Under the pieces are notes generated by a model, which did not search any database, had not been told where the DNA came from, and worked only from the letters and a program-made list of their open reading frames with translations. A DNA stretch of 64,000 nt, taken from contig NZ_JAZHRU010000001.1 of assembly GCF_036924525.1 (NCBI RefSeq), positions 4,617,001-4,681,000 on the forward strand, in the 5' to 3' direction. The stretch is from Bradyrhizobium sp. AZCC 1719. Its GTDB lineage: Bacteria; Pseudomonadota; Alphaproteobacteria; Rhizobiales; Xanthobacteraceae. Below, piece after piece: positions 1 to 9,287 of this stretch (position 1 is its first letter; each line of letters opens with the position of its first letter). The translations under genes were made by a program, and so were the position numbers.

Positions 1-1062
1 ATCGTGCGCCGGGTGACCAAGCCGCTGACGTCGGTCACGGCCTCGCTTACCGCCATCGCCAACGGCAACGCCGACGTCGAAATCGACTGCGACGACCGGA
101 CGGACGAGATCGGCGAGATTGCGCGTACGCTTGCGGTGTTCAAGAACAACTCGGTCGAACGTCGGCGCCTGCGCGACGAACAGACCGCGGCTGCCGCAGC
201 CGCTGCCGAGCAGCGCAAGTCGGAATTGCGCGGCTTCGTCGACGAGTTCCAGACCGGCGTTGGCGGCATCCTCGACAAGGTGCTGAGCTCATCCAGCGAA
301 TTCGAGCGCGTGGCCCGCCAGCTCACCGACACCGCGCGGACTACCGCAAGCCTGTCCGGCAAGTCGGCCGGCGCTTCTGAGACCGCCTCCGAGCATGTCC
401 GCACCGCGGCGGCCGCCTCCGACGAGCTCTCCAGCTCCATCGCCGAAATCACCCGCCGGGTCCAGGAATCGAACGGCATCGCGGCCGACGCCGTCAAGCA
501 GGCCGCCGCCACCGACCAGCGCATCAACGAATTGTCGGAAGCCGGCGCCCGGATCGGTGACGTGGTGAAGCTGATCACCTCGATCGCCGAGCAGACCAAC
601 CTTTTGGCGCTCAACGCCACCATCGAGGCGGCGCGGGCGGGCGATGCCGGGCGCGGCTTTGCCGTGGTGGCGCAGGAGGTCAAGAGCCTCGCCGGTCAAA
701 CCGCGAAGGCGACGGAAGAGATTTCCAGCCAGATCGGCAGCATGCAGCTTGCGACCGAAGAGTCGGTCAGCGCGATCAAGGCGATCGGCCAGACCATCGA
801 GCGCATCAGCGATATCGCCACCTCGATCTCGGCGGCGGTCGAGCAGCAGCGTGGCGCGACCCAGAACATCGCGCAGAGCGTTCGCGCGGCGGCGAGCGGC
901 ACGGCCGATGTTGCGGCCAACGTCCGCAACGCCGCGCAGGGCGCCAACGAGACCGGCGAGACCTCGAGCCGGATGTTTGCTTCTGCACAGAATCTGTCGA
1001 GCGAAAGCCTGCACCTGAAGGCCGAGGTCGAAAAATTCCTCGACCGCGTCCGCGCCGCCTGA
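1..1062 (+). CDS. Methyl-accepting chemotaxis protein, C-terminal part (5' end outside window)
   Basis: The reading frame is open from the first base of the window, so the sensor domain and membrane segments lie upstream. What remains begins with a HAMP linker (first ~60 residues, [16 protein letters not shown]) followed by a long signalling helical hairpin. The hairpin tip, with [20 protein letters not shown], is the conserved CheA/CheW-contacting part of MCPs, at about residues 195-215 of the visible part. Alanine- and serine-rich heptads continue to the stop. Its role is to control CheA kinase activity in response to an unseen ligand. The ligand cannot be inferred because the periplasmic part is missing. 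Confidence 0.93.
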   Translation: MVRRVTKPLTSVTASLTAIANGNADVEIDCDDRTDEIGEIARTLAVFKNNSVERRRLRDEQTAAAAAAAEQRKSELRGFVDEFQTGVGGILDKVLSSSSEFERVARQLTDTARTTASLSGKSAGASETASEHVRTAAAASDELSSSIAEITRRVQESNGIAADAVKQAAATDQRINELSEAGARIGDVVKLITSIAEQTNLLALNATIEAARAGDAGRGFAVVAQEVKSLAGQTAKATEEISSQIGSMQLATEESVSAIKAIGQTIERISDIATSISAAVEQQRGATQNIAQSVRAAASGTADVAANVRNAAQGANETGETSSRMFASAQNLSSESLHLKAEVEKFLDRVRAA

Positions 1063-1094
1063 CGGAAGCGTGGCGGCGGGCTACGACTTGGTCC

Positions 1095-1176
1095 GTCATT
1101 CCGGGATGGTGCGCTAGCACCAGACCCGGAATCTCGAGATCCCGGGTTCGATGCTTGCGCATCGCCCCGGGATGAC
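1095..1176. repeat. Dispersed palindromic intergenic repeat (GTCATTCCGGG type)
   Basis: GTCATTCCGGGATG at the left end is answered by CCCCGGGATGAC at the right end, with nested inverted segments (ACCCGGAATCTCGAGATCCC) between. The element sits between two convergent genes and ends close to the peroxiredoxin stop. Elements of this look are common between genes in Bradyrhizobium and relatives. It may act as a bidirectional transcription stop, which is inference. Confidence 0.6.
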
Positions 1177-1205
1177 AGTTTCGATTGCTTTCGCAATCGC
1201 AACCG

Positions 1206-1865
1206 TCACTTCGGTTGCGGCACGATCCGGATATACGGCTTCGGCGCTTTCCAGCCCGCCGGATAGATCGTCTTCGCCTCGTCGTCGGACACCGAGCCCG
1301 CGATGATGACGTCCTCGCCCTGTTTCCAGTCGGCCGGCGTGGCGACGCGATGCTTGGCCGTCATCTGCAGGGAATCGATCGCGCGCAGGATTTCCGCGAA
1401 GTTGCGGCCCGTGGTCATCGGATAGACCAGCACCAGCTTGATCTTCTTGTCCGGACCGATCACGAACACATTGCGGACGGTCTGGTTGTCGGCTGGCGTG
1501 CGCGTGAGCGGATCCCCCGAGGTTGAGGCCGGCAGCATGTCGTAGAGCTTGGAGACGTTGAAATCGATGTCGCCGATCATCGGATAGTTCGGCGCCGCGC
1601 CCTGCGTCTCCTTGATGTCCTCGGACCATTTCGAATGCCGGTCGACAGGATCGACGCTCAAGCCCATCAGCTTGACGCCGCGCTTGTCGAACTCCGGCTT
1701 CAACTTCGCGAGAGCGCCGAGTTCGGTGGTGCAAACCGGCGTGAAGTCCTTCGGGTGCGAGAACAAAAGCGCCCAGTTGTTGCCAATCCAGTCGTGGAAT
1801 TTGATTTTCCCTTCCGTGGTCTCAGCTTCGAAATCGGGAGCGGTTGCGCCAATCTGGAGTGCCAT
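1206..1865 (-). CDS. 1-Cys peroxiredoxin (Prx6 family)
   Basis: This 219-residue protein carries the peroxidatic cysteine in PVCTTE (Cys45), preceded by the FSHPKDFTP loop typical of the Prx6/AhpC-like 1-Cys subfamily. The long C-terminal part (about residues 160-219, with KVATPADWKQGEDV-like spacing) is the Prx6 dimerisation extension. It reduces hydrogen peroxide and organic peroxides in the cytoplasm, and no resolving cysteine is evident. The ATG at 1865 gives the conserved MALQIGATAPDF start. The gene is monocistronic and faces the chemoreceptor gene tail to tail. Confidence 0.93.
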   Translation of the reverse strand: MALQIGATAPDFEAETTEGKIKFHDWIGNNWALLFSHPKDFTPVCTTELGALAKLKPEFDKRGVKLMGLSVDPVDRHSKWSEDIKETQGAAPNYPMIGDIDFNVSKLYDMLPASTSGDPLTRTPADNQTVRNVFVIGPDKKIKLVLVYPMTTGRNFAEILRAIDSLQMTAKHRVATPADWKQGEDVIIAGSVSDDEAKTIYPAGWKAPKPYIRIVPQPK

Positions 1866-2313
1866 GGTTTCACCTCATGTTATTCAAGTTACAGGGAAAT
1901 TTGCCTTTAACATTATAGGAGTCTGAAGCGGTTAAGTGAACCGGTTAGCGTAAAAGGTGAGATCCTTCTCCGCGAGCCCGGAACTCCTAGCATCTTCTTT
2001 TGGTCCGCGCCTCTGCGACGAAAAGAACCGGCGGGCCTGCATTCGATGGTGGAAGCCAGATTTGGGAGCCATCCTTTTGTTTTCACAACCGTTCCGCTTT
2101 GTTGCCGTCGCTGCCCCGATATTGCCTTTTATGGCCCGCATCAGGCCCGGTCGCTTTGCACCCGGGAATGCATTGATCTGAACCGTGACCGACGTCACAG
2201 CGACCAATTAGCAACCATGTAAAAATCAAGGAATGCGGGTTTCGAATCGTTAACCGCTCGTTCATGGCCCGTATGGAAATGCTGGACTGGAATTGAAATT
2301 GAGAAGTGCAACT
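1866..2313. other. Intergenic region between divergent genes, no gene seen
   Basis: About 450 bases separate the divergent peroxiredoxin and 186-residue genes and must hold both promoters. Short open frames here on both strands lack ribosome sites and recognisable content. I see no convincing operator. Confidence 0.5.
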
Positions 2314-2874
2314 ATGTCTGCCGCGACCACTGACATGTCCCTCCAGCCATCCTGCCGCAAGACCGCCGCTCGTGCGCTCACCATCGTGCGCGACGGTGTG
2401 ATCACCGGCGAGGGTCCCACGACCAAGGGCCGTATCCATTTCTCCCGTGCACTCGATGCCGATGACGCCGCGTGGTGCGCGCGCATCCTCACCGTGAGCG
2501 CCATCGAGCATGAGCCGGTGAGCCGCGCTGAAATCGAAGCGCTGTTCGAAATCAGCGATGCGGCTGCGGAACGTACCGACGACGGCCGTTTCGATGATCT
2601 GCTCGCCAAGGCGGTCGCGCACCATGCCGCTTCCGAATCCGGCCTGCCGGTGCCGCCGCGCACCGTGGCGCTGTCGCCGGATACGCCGATCGAGAGCTGG
2701 GCGCCGGTGAAGGCCGCCAACATCGACACCAAGGTGCTGGAATGGATCGCCAGCCAGATGCGCGGCAAGCGCCACAGCAACCATCGCCTTGCCGCGCTGG
2801 TCGCCACCCTGGTCGGCGCCGCCGCGCTGCCGCTCGCGCAACTGCCGGGCATGCTGGATATGGGGCTGCTGTAG
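2314..2874 (+). CDS. Conserved hypothetical protein, 186 aa
   Basis: I chose the ATG at 2314, preceded by GAGAAG, over an upstream TTG at 2293. The product begins MSAATTDMSLQPSC, has an acidic alpha-helical middle with a WCARIL segment, and ends with a hydrophobic stretch (about residues 160-186, ALVATLVGAAALPLAQLPG). That tail may be a C-terminal membrane anchor. I recognise no domain of known function. Codon use is typical of the host and the gene is followed by a clear terminator, so it is likely real. Confidence 0.65.
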   Translation: MSAATTDMSLQPSCRKTAARALTIVRDGVITGEGPTTKGRIHFSRALDADDAAWCARILTVSAIEHEPVSRAEIEALFEISDAAAERTDDGRFDDLLAKAVAHHAASESGLPVPPRTVALSPDTPIESWAPVKAANIDTKVLEWIASQMRGKRHSNHRLAALVATLVGAAALPLAQLPGMLDMGLL

Positions 2875-2903
2875 GTTCATCTTGCGATCGTGTTTTTGGA
2901 GGC

Positions 2904-2933
2904 GGCGGGGTCAGTCCCCGCCGTTTTTGTTTT
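2904..2933 (+). terminator. Rho-independent terminator
   Basis: GGCGGGG and CCCCGCC form a perfect 7-bp stem around a 5-base loop, followed at once by GTTTTTGTTTT. It lies 30 bases after the stop of the 186-residue gene. Confidence 0.85.
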
Positions 2934-3783
2934 GGGTGTCATGCCGTGCGCATGCGGTGTGTCTATGCTCCGCGGCCCGTCAGCGTCATTGCGAGCGCAG
3001 CGAAGCAATCCATCTTTCCAAGGATGAGGTGACAATGGATTGCTTCGCTGCGCTCGCAATGACGAGTGGATGCAGTTTCGCATTCTCGCGGCGCTGATCG
3101 CCCGAGGCTTGCTCTTAATTTCCCACCCTCTTGTTCAGAGGGCGCAGGGAAGACCGGGTGCTGGCTGCACCCGAGGTCTCGTGTGCCGTTGCGCATAGAG
3201 GAAACGCACACGAGCATACAGGTACAGCGGAAACACTCCGGCCTTCCCTGCGCAATGGCTTTACGGCTTACTTCGTGCTCTCCCCGGAGAACGGCTTTCT
3301 TGCCTCCGTCATCGGCGGGACACTTCCCGCCAACTTAACGCCAGCACCGCGGCGCCAGAACCACACGACTTCGCCGTACGTTTCAGGCGCGTACGTCTAT
3401 CGCGCCATCCGCGTCCATCGCATCTCACCGCGCGTTCGTGACGATGGCCAACGCCCCTCATCTGCGACGAGACGAGCGGAGTTATGCGACTGATTTGCCC
3501 TGCAAGTGAAGCGAAATATTTTTGCTTCCGCGGCTTGACACGATTTCGGAAAATCAGAAGTGATTTGGCTGTCGGGCAGAACGTGGCGCCGCGACTTGCG
3601 CCACGGCTCGAACTGAAGCTGACATTGCGTTGTGGCCAGGAGCTTCATTTTTGGACCATGCGACAGTGAGAGCCATGGGCGAGGAGTGATATAAGTCACA
3701 TAAGTCACTCGGCGTTCCTACGTATTGTGATCGCAAAATTCGATGCTAGTGTCGGTTTTCATTGCCGATTTGGAAATTTTCTG
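2934..3783. other. Long intergenic region made of repeats, no gene supported
   Basis: These 850 bases begin with a 29-bp-armed inverted repeat (2984-3064). The following stretch, to about 3600, looks like a non-coding dispersed sequence and carries only short, low-quality open frames on both strands. Text of this style recurs between genes of Bradyrhizobium relatives, which is recollection rather than a search. The last ~180 bases precede the caspase-like operon and should hold its promoter. The direct repeat ATAAGTCACATAAGTCAC at about 3692-3709 is a possible operator half-site pair. Confidence 0.45.
2984..3064. repeat. Inverted repeat with 29-bp arms (CGTCATTGCGAGCGCAGCGA type)
   Basis: The left arm 2984-3012 and right arm 3036-3064 are perfect reverse complements around a 23-base spacer. 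A second copy lies at 20431-20511. This is a dispersed intergenic palindrome of the kind abundant in Bradyrhizobium genomes. It could fold into a very stable RNA hairpin if transcribed. Confidence 0.85.
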
Positions 3784-5589
3784 ATGCGCGCGTTTTTGGG
3801 GGTGGTCCTGACGGCCTGGCTGATTTTGCTGGCTGGCCAGCCCGCGTGGGCTGACAAGCGCGTCGCGCTGGTGATCGGCAATTCGTCCTACCGGAACGTG
3901 GCCAAACTCAGTAATCCCGCGAATGACGCGGCGGCGGTTGCCGCGATGTTCAAGTCGGCGGGCTTCGACACCGTCGAATCCAAGCTAAATCTGACCGTTG
4001 GCGAATTGCGCAAGACGCTGCGCGACTTCGGGGGCAAGAGCCGGGACGCCGATGTCGCCGTTATCTATTACGCTGGCCACGGCATCGAGCTTGATGGCAC
4101 CAATTATCTCATCCCGGTCGACGCGACGCTTGAGACCGATACAGATGTTCTGGACGAGACGCTGTCGCTGGACCGTGTGCTGGTTGCGGTCGAGCCGGCG
4201 AAGCAATTGCGGCTGGTCATCCTCGATGCCTGCAGGGATAATCCGTTCGCCAAAACCATGAAGCGGACGATCGCGTCGCGCGCGATCGGTCGCGGGCTTG
4301 CCAAGGTCGAGCCTTCCAGCCCCAACACCATGATCGCGTTTGCCGCGAAGGCCGGATCGACGGCATCCGACGGCGATAGCAAGAACAGTCCGTTTGCGGC
4401 GGCCTTGGTCAATCACCTCACAAAGCCCGGCCTCGATCTTCGAAAGGCGTTCGGCTTCGTGCGCGACGATGTCTTGAAGGCAACGGGAAATGCGCAGGAG
4501 CCGTTCGTGTACGGCTCGTTGGGCGGCAACGACGTAACGCTGGTGCCTGCCGCGCCTGCCGTTGTCGCTGCGCCGGTCGATCAAGACGCCACGATGCGAC
4601 GCGACTATGAATTCGCCGACCGGGTGGGGACGAAACCGGTGTGGGATGCCTTCATCGAGAAGTATCCTTCGGGGTTCTTTACCGCGCTTGCCAAGGCGCA
4701 GCGTGACAAGCTCGCCGCAGAAGCCGCGCGGATCGAAGCAACCAACAAGGCAAAAGCCGCCCAGGAAGAGCAGGCGCGTTTGGTTGCCGAAGGAGCCAAG
4801 GCCGCAGAACAGGCCAGGGCTGCCGAACAAGCCAAGGCCGCCGAGAAAGCCCGCATCGCCGCCGAACAGGCCAAGAAAGCTGAAGAGGCGAAGGTCGCAG
4901 AAGCCGAACGTGCGAAGGCCGCTGCCATAGCGAAGGCTGCGGAGGAAGCCAAGGCGGCGGAGGCAGCCAGGGCTTCCGCAGAAGCCAAGGCCGCTGCTGA
5001 AAAAAAGGCAAAGGAAGAAAAGCTTGCCGCGCTGACGCCGCCGTCGGACCAATCCGATCAGCCGAGGGCGGTCGATCTTCCTCGCTCGCTCCAGGCCGAA
5101 CTGCGGCGGGTCGGCTGCAACACCGGCGCGGTCGATGGCAACTGGAATGCGGCCTCGCAGCGGTCGCTCGATCTCTTCAACAAGCACGCTGGCATGAAGC
5201 TGGAGGTCAAGGTTGCGAGCGTCGACGCGCTGGATGTCGTCAAGAGCAAGACGACGCGCGTTTGCCCGTTGATCTGCGATCATGGGTTCAAGGTCGATGG
5301 CGAGCGATGCACAAAGATTACGTGTCGTGCTGGTTACGAAGTTGGCAACGACAATACGTGCGAAAAGATTGAAGTGAAAAAGCCGGCCGCGAAACGCGAT
5401 GATCCGAAACGCGACAAGTCAGAGCGCGCTAAGGTCGATGCCGTGCCGTCAAAACCGGAGGCATCAGGTCAGATAATATGCGCACAACAGGGTGGATGCA
5501 GACCTGTTGCGAAAGGCTGTCGTTTGGTTTACGGCCCGGTTTTCAGTGGCACCAACAATGTCTGGCAAAACAAAGAGGTGTGCAATTAA
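3784..5589 (+). CDS. Secreted caspase-like (peptidase C14/metacaspase-type) protein, copy 1
   Basis: The start at ATG 3784 gives a signal peptide (MRAFLGVVLTAWLILLAGQP, cleavage near AWA-DK) and 601 residues. The caspase fold follows, with the catalytic histidine in YYAGHG (His99) and cysteine in LDACRDNPF (Cys150). Residues ~270-320 form a linker. A long Ala/Lys/Glu-rich TolA-like helical region spans ~320-410, then a peptidoglycan-binding-like segment (LQAELRRVGCNTGAVDGNW). A Cys-rich tail (CPLICDHGF, CTKITCRAGYEVG) resembles an EGF-like module. The domain order suggests a periplasmic, wall-associated protease. It is about 90 percent identical by eye to the next gene and ends inside that gene's start codon. 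Confidence 0.88.
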   Translation: MRAFLGVVLTAWLILLAGQPAWADKRVALVIGNSSYRNVAKLSNPANDAAAVAAMFKSAGFDTVESKLNLTVGELRKTLRDFGGKSRDADVAVIYYAGHGIELDGTNYLIPVDATLETDTDVLDETLSLDRVLVAVEPAKQLRLVILDACRDNPFAKTMKRTIASRAIGRGLAKVEPSSPNTMIAFAAKAGSTASDGDSKNSPFAAALVNHLTKPGLDLRKAFGFVRDDVLKATGNAQEPFVYGSLGGNDVTLVPAAPAVVAAPVDQDATMRRDYEFADRVGTKPVWDAFIEKYPSGFFTALAKAQRDKLAAEAARIEATNKAKAAQEEQARLVAEGAKAAEQARAAEQAKAAEKARIAAEQAKKAEEAKVAEAERAKAAAIAKAAEEAKAAEAARASAEAKAAAEKKAKEEKLAALTPPSDQSDQPRAVDLPRSLQAELRRVGCNTGAVDGNWNAASQRSLDLFNKHAGMKLEVKVASVDALDVVKSKTTRVCPLICDHGFKVDGERCTKITCRAGYEVGNDNTCEKIEVKKPAAKRDDPKRDKSERAKVDAVPSKPEASGQIICAQQGGCRPVAKGCRLVYGPVFSGTNNVWQNKEVCN

Positions 5590-7403
5590 TGCGCGCCTTT
5601 CTGGGCATTGTCTTGACGGCCTGGCTGACTTTGCTGGCTGGCCAGCCCGCGTTTGCCGAGAAGCGCGTCGCGCTGGTGATCGGCAATTCCGCCTACCGGA
5701 ACGTGGCCAAGCTCAGCAACCCCGCGAACGATGCGGCGGCTGTTGCCGCGATGTTCAAATCGGCGGGATTCGATACCGTCGAATCCAAACTGAACCTGAC
5801 CGTCGGCGAGTTGCGCAAGACGCTACGCGACTTCGGCAACAGGACCCGCGACGCGGACGTCGCCGTTATCTATTACGCCGGCCACGGCATCGAGCTGGAT
5901 GGCACCAACTATCTCATTCCGATCGACGCGACGCTCGAGACCGATGCCGATGTGCTGGATGAGACGCTGCCGCTCGATCGTGTGTTGTTTGCTGTAGAGC
6001 CGGCTAGGCAATTGCGGCTGGTGATCCTCGATGCCTGCCGAGATAATCCATTCGCAAAAAACATGAAGCGGACGATCGCGTCGCGCGCGATCGGCCGCGG
6101 CCTCGCCAAGGTCGAGCCTTCCAGTCCCAACACGATGATCGCCTTTGCCGCGAAGGCCGGATCGACCGCATCGGACGGCGATAGCAAGAACAGCCCGTTC
6201 GCAGCGGCGCTGGTCAATCACCTCACCAAGCCGGGCCTCGATCTTCGAAAGGCATTCGGCTTCGTGCGTGACGATGTCTTGAAGGCAACGGGCAATGCGC
6301 AGGAACCATTTGTCTATGGTTCGTTGGGCGGCAACGACGTAACGCTGGTGCCTGCCGCACCTGCCGTTGTCGCTGCGCCGGTCGATCAGGACGCCACGAT
6401 GCGGCGCGACTATGAATTCGCTGACCGGGTCGGGACGAAACCGGTCTGGGATGCCTTCATCGAGAAGTATCCTTCGGGGTTCTTTACCGCGCTTGCCAAG
6501 GCGCAGCGCGACAAGCTCGCCGCAGAAGCCGCGCGGATCGAAGCTACCAACAAGGCAAAAGCAGCTCAGGAAGAGCAGGCACGGCTCGCGATCGAAGGCG
6601 CCAAGGCCGCTGAACAGGCCAAGGCTGCGGAACAAGCCAAGGCTGCCGAGAAAGCCCGCATCGCCGCCGAACTGAAGAAGAAAGCCGAAGAGACAAAGGT
6701 TGCGGAAGCGGAACGAGCAAAGGCTGCTGCCATAGCGAAGGCGGCCGAGGAGGCGAAGGCAGCGGAAGCAGCCAAGATGGCCGCAGAAGCAAAGGTCGCT
6801 GCCGAAAAGAAGGCGAGCGAAGAAAAGCTTGCCTCTTTGACGCCGCCGGCGGACCAATCCGATCAGCCGAGGGCGGTCGACCTTCCACGCTCGCTCCAGG
6901 CCGAACTGCGACGGGTCGGCTGCAACACCGGCACAGTCGATGGCAACTGGAATGCGGCTTCGCAGCGGTCGCTCGACCTGTTCAACAAGCACGCGGGCAT
7001 GAAGCTGGAGGTCAAAGTTGCGAGCGTCGATGCGCTCGATGTCGTCAAAAGCAAAACGACGCGCGTTTGTCCGCTGATTTGCGATCATGGCTTTAAAGCC
7101 GACGGCGAGCGCTGCATCAAGATCACGTGCCGGGCAGGCTACGAAGTCGGCGACGACAACACTTGCGAAAAGATCGAAGTAAAAAAGCCGACCGCGAAAC
7201 GTGATGAGCCGAAAGCAAAGGTGGGCGCCCCAGAGCGCGCGAAGGCGGAAGCTGCGCCCTCAAAACCGCAGGCATCGGGACAGATTTTTTGCGACGGCCA
7301 GGGATGCCGTCCGGTTCCCAAAGGTTGTTCGCTTAATCCGGGTGGCAATGGCCCGGGTCCTGGTGGAAACCTCAACACGGGAAAGCCGATGACTTGCAAT
7401 TAA
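5589..7403 (+). CDS. Secreted caspase-like (peptidase C14) protein, copy 2, translationally coupled
   Basis: The ATG at 5589 shares its A with the TAA stop of the upstream copy (TAATG), and AAAGAGGTG inside the upstream tail is the likely ribosome site. The 604-residue product repeats the layout of copy 1: signal peptide, His in YYAGHG, Cys in LDACRDNPF, Ala/Lys-rich helix, peptidoglycan-binding-like segment and Cys-rich tail. The catalytic core is nearly identical to copy 1. The two copies differ most in the helical region and at the extreme C-terminus, where this one has a Gly/Pro/Asn-rich tail (NPGGNGPGPGGNLNTG). This is a recent tandem duplication kept with both active sites intact. Confidence 0.88.
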   Translation: MRAFLGIVLTAWLTLLAGQPAFAEKRVALVIGNSAYRNVAKLSNPANDAAAVAAMFKSAGFDTVESKLNLTVGELRKTLRDFGNRTRDADVAVIYYAGHGIELDGTNYLIPIDATLETDADVLDETLPLDRVLFAVEPARQLRLVILDACRDNPFAKNMKRTIASRAIGRGLAKVEPSSPNTMIAFAAKAGSTASDGDSKNSPFAAALVNHLTKPGLDLRKAFGFVRDDVLKATGNAQEPFVYGSLGGNDVTLVPAAPAVVAAPVDQDATMRRDYEFADRVGTKPVWDAFIEKYPSGFFTALAKAQRDKLAAEAARIEATNKAKAAQEEQARLAIEGAKAAEQAKAAEQAKAAEKARIAAELKKKAEETKVAEAERAKAAAIAKAAEEAKAAEAAKMAAEAKVAAEKKASEEKLASLTPPADQSDQPRAVDLPRSLQAELRRVGCNTGTVDGNWNAASQRSLDLFNKHAGMKLEVKVASVDALDVVKSKTTRVCPLICDHGFKADGERCIKITCRAGYEVGDDNTCEKIEVKKPTAKRDEPKAKVGAPERAKAEAAPSKPQASGQIFCDGQGCRPVPKGCSLNPGGNGPGPGGNLNTGKPMTCN

Positions 7404-7486
7404 ACTAGCACGTAACGCGGAATATGCCTTCGGCTCAAATTCGGCCTACGTGCTGTTCGATTAGGAATCCTGGTGAGGAAAATTTT

Positions 7487-7930
7487 GTGAAAATCTTCTG
7501 CGCAGTATTGCTGGCGGCATTCATATTGGCGGCACAGGCGCCGGCGGCCCGGGCTGGCGTGGTGCTGATCACGCCGGAAGAAGCGCTGCTTCCCACGCCA
7601 AAAGGCGTTCATGTGGCTCGCGCCATCACGCGCGGCCCGCGTATCGATCTTGCCGGTCCCGATGCCAAGGAGGCTCGCTCCCCGCTGCGTCTGCAGCTCA
7701 AATTTCGGGGATTTGGCGGCGCAACGATCAATCTGGACTCGCTGCGCGTGACTTACATGAAGCTGCCGAATGTCGACTTGACTTCAAGGGTGAGGCCTTT
7801 CGTTCAGCCGACTGGTATCGAGATTCCAGACGCGGAAGCACCGCCGGGCGAACATCTGGTCCGCGTGGAAATCCATGATTCAGAAGGACGGCGCACCGTG
7901 ACGACCTTTCTGCTCAGCGTCGTACACTAG
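7487..7930 (+). CDS. Secreted protein with Ig-like C-terminal region
   Basis: I favour the GTG at 7487 (TGAGGAAAATTTT upstream), which gives 147 residues beginning with a signal peptide (VKIFCAVLLAAFILAAQAP, cleavage near ARA-GV). An upstream ATG at 7424 would bury this signal. The mature part contains beta-rich text (LRLQLKFRGFGGATINLDSL, then EHLVRVEIHDSEGRRTVTTF), like a single Ig/FN3-type sandwich. It follows the caspase pair by 83 bases on the same strand, so it may be a periplasmic partner. The function is unknown. Confidence 0.65.
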   Translation: MKIFCAVLLAAFILAAQAPAARAGVVLITPEEALLPTPKGVHVARAITRGPRIDLAGPDAKEARSPLRLQLKFRGFGGATINLDSLRVTYMKLPNVDLTSRVRPFVQPTGIEIPDAEAPPGEHLVRVEIHDSEGRRTVTTFLLSVVH

Positions 7931-7940
7931 AAGGTCAGGG

Positions 7941-8144
7941 ATGCCGGAAACTTGCTTCTTTTGCAAAACGGAGAAGGATGAGCATGCGCTCGTCTGTCCG
8001 GCCTGCGGACGGGATACGGCCGTTCCGTTGCCGCTGGCCGCCGAACATCAGGCGCTGTCGCAAAAGAGAGATCGCTTGCGTGCCGAACTTGTCGAGGTGA
8101 AGGCCCGGCTTGCGTCGCGCCGGCGCAGGCCGGTCAGCGCATGA
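7941..8144 (+). CDS. Small zinc-ribbon protein, 67 aa
   Basis: CFFCKTEKDEHALVCPACGR gives two CxxC knuckles, so a zinc ribbon, followed by a short basic helix (QKRDRLRAELVEVKARLASR). It starts 10 bases after the preceding stop, so it is probably cotranscribed. Its layout matches the N-terminal ~60 residues of the next gene, as if one is a partial duplicate of the other. A binding or scaffold role is possible, but no enzymatic role is suggested. Confidence 0.65.
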   Translation: MPETCFFCKTEKDEHALVCPACGRDTAVPLPLAAEHQALSQKRDRLRAELVEVKARLASRRRRPVSA

Positions 8145-8214
8145 AGGCTGGTCAGGCAAGTCACGCTCGAACCCTTGTCGCGTTCGAATCTTCCACGGGC
8201 AGATTGGCCGCCTG

Positions 8215-8982
8215 ATGGAATGCCCTTTCTGCGCCGAGACGATTAAGGACGAAGCACTCGTCTGCAGGCATTGCAGCAGAGATCTCCGTGTCGTGCAGCC
8301 GATTGTGATCGAAAACCAGAACCTCGTAGCGGAACTTGACCGGCTCCAGCAGGAGCTGGACCGGGTCAATACGCAACTCGCGTTTTTGGACCGTCCAGTT
8401 CGCTTCCTGCTGCGGCATGCGGTGCTCTATGTCTTTATCCCATCCCTTCTGTTGATCGCCGCGCATTTCGTTGTGACGATCCTGCTGGATGTTTCCGCGC
8501 TCCACCTGCGGATAGCCTCGGTGATCATCCCGATTCCGTTTGGCGTCATGCTCTACGCCGCCAACAAGATCGGGGTGAGGGGGGCCGTCGGGTTTGGAAT
8601 CGCCACGGCCTTCCTCAGCGTGACGGCCATGCTGATCACCATCGGATATGTCGATAAGGTGCCGATCCTGCCGGACAGCCCCCGCGAATGGCGCGAGGCC
8701 GTTGAATACGCGCTCAGCATCATGCTGGCCTATTTGACGGGAAATCTGCTGGTCATGCTGATCCTTCGTTCGCTGCCGAATGCGATCGCGGCTTCAGGCC
8801 GCCCGAGTGCTGTCGCGGTGCGGCTGGCCCGGATGTTTGGTCAGCATGTGGGGCCGGACGTCATGCGCCGACGGGCGCGTCGGATTCAGGAACTGATTAA
8901 GACCCTTGGCCCGCTTGCTGGTCTGGTGGCAACAGCCGGCGGGTCAATTTACACCGGCTTAAAAGGGGTACTGGGACACTGA
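8215..8982 (+). CDS. Zinc-ribbon membrane protein, 255 aa
   Basis: The ATG at 8215 opens MECPFCAETIKDEALVCRHC, a zinc ribbon of two CxxC pairs. A coiled segment (LVAELDRLQQELDRVNTQLA) follows, then about four membrane segments (residues ~70-92, 98-118, 123-145 and 165-185) and a basic cytoplasmic tail. Longer reading from 8110 is possible but adds only Arg-rich text. Ribbon-plus-membrane proteins of this type are common and mostly uncharacterised. It closes the same-strand run that begins with the caspase-like pair. Confidence 0.75.
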   Translation: MECPFCAETIKDEALVCRHCSRDLRVVQPIVIENQNLVAELDRLQQELDRVNTQLAFLDRPVRFLLRHAVLYVFIPSLLLIAAHFVVTILLDVSALHLRIASVIIPIPFGVMLYAANKIGVRGAVGFGIATAFLSVTAMLITIGYVDKVPILPDSPREWREAVEYALSIMLAYLTGNLLVMLILRSLPNAIAASGRPSAVAVRLARMFGQHVGPDVMRRRARRIQELIKTLGPLAGLVATAGGSIYTGLKGVLGH

Positions 8983-9072
8983 TAGGGCAAGTCAGGGGTT
9001 TAAATCTCACCCCGGCATCCCCATATAGACCTGATGGCACAATGGAAATCGTCAACCACGCGGCAACCATCG

Positions 9073-9183
9073 ATGACAAAGGATGAGTTGCGCCAGATGC
9101 TGACCGAGGCGGTGCGCAATACGCAGCCAATCGCGGATCACAAGCCGAAACGCGCCCCGGAGGCCGAGGACGATCAGTCCTAG
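9073..9183 (+). CDS. Possible small protein, 36 aa
   Basis: ATG at 9073 to TAG at 9183 encodes a charged peptide (MTKDELRQMLTEAVRNTQ...). The amphipathic start and host-like codon use argue for a real microprotein, but there is no strong ribosome site. I recognise no family. Confidence 0.3.
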   Translation: MTKDELRQMLTEAVRNTQPIADHKPKRAPEAEDDQS

Positions 9184-9287
9184 CTAACCGCCGCTCATTC
9201 GCAATAGCCAAGAAACACACCAGGCGCAGTGGCTAATGTCGATCCCGACAGCCTGACCTAATCGAACGCTCAAAAAAGGAATAGCGG

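Noticed and set aside
3985..7088. Long antisense frames opposite the caspase-like genes
   Set aside because: They arise from the repetitive, GC-rich Ala/Lys coding on the plus strand (low-complexity Gly/Leu text) and have no start context.
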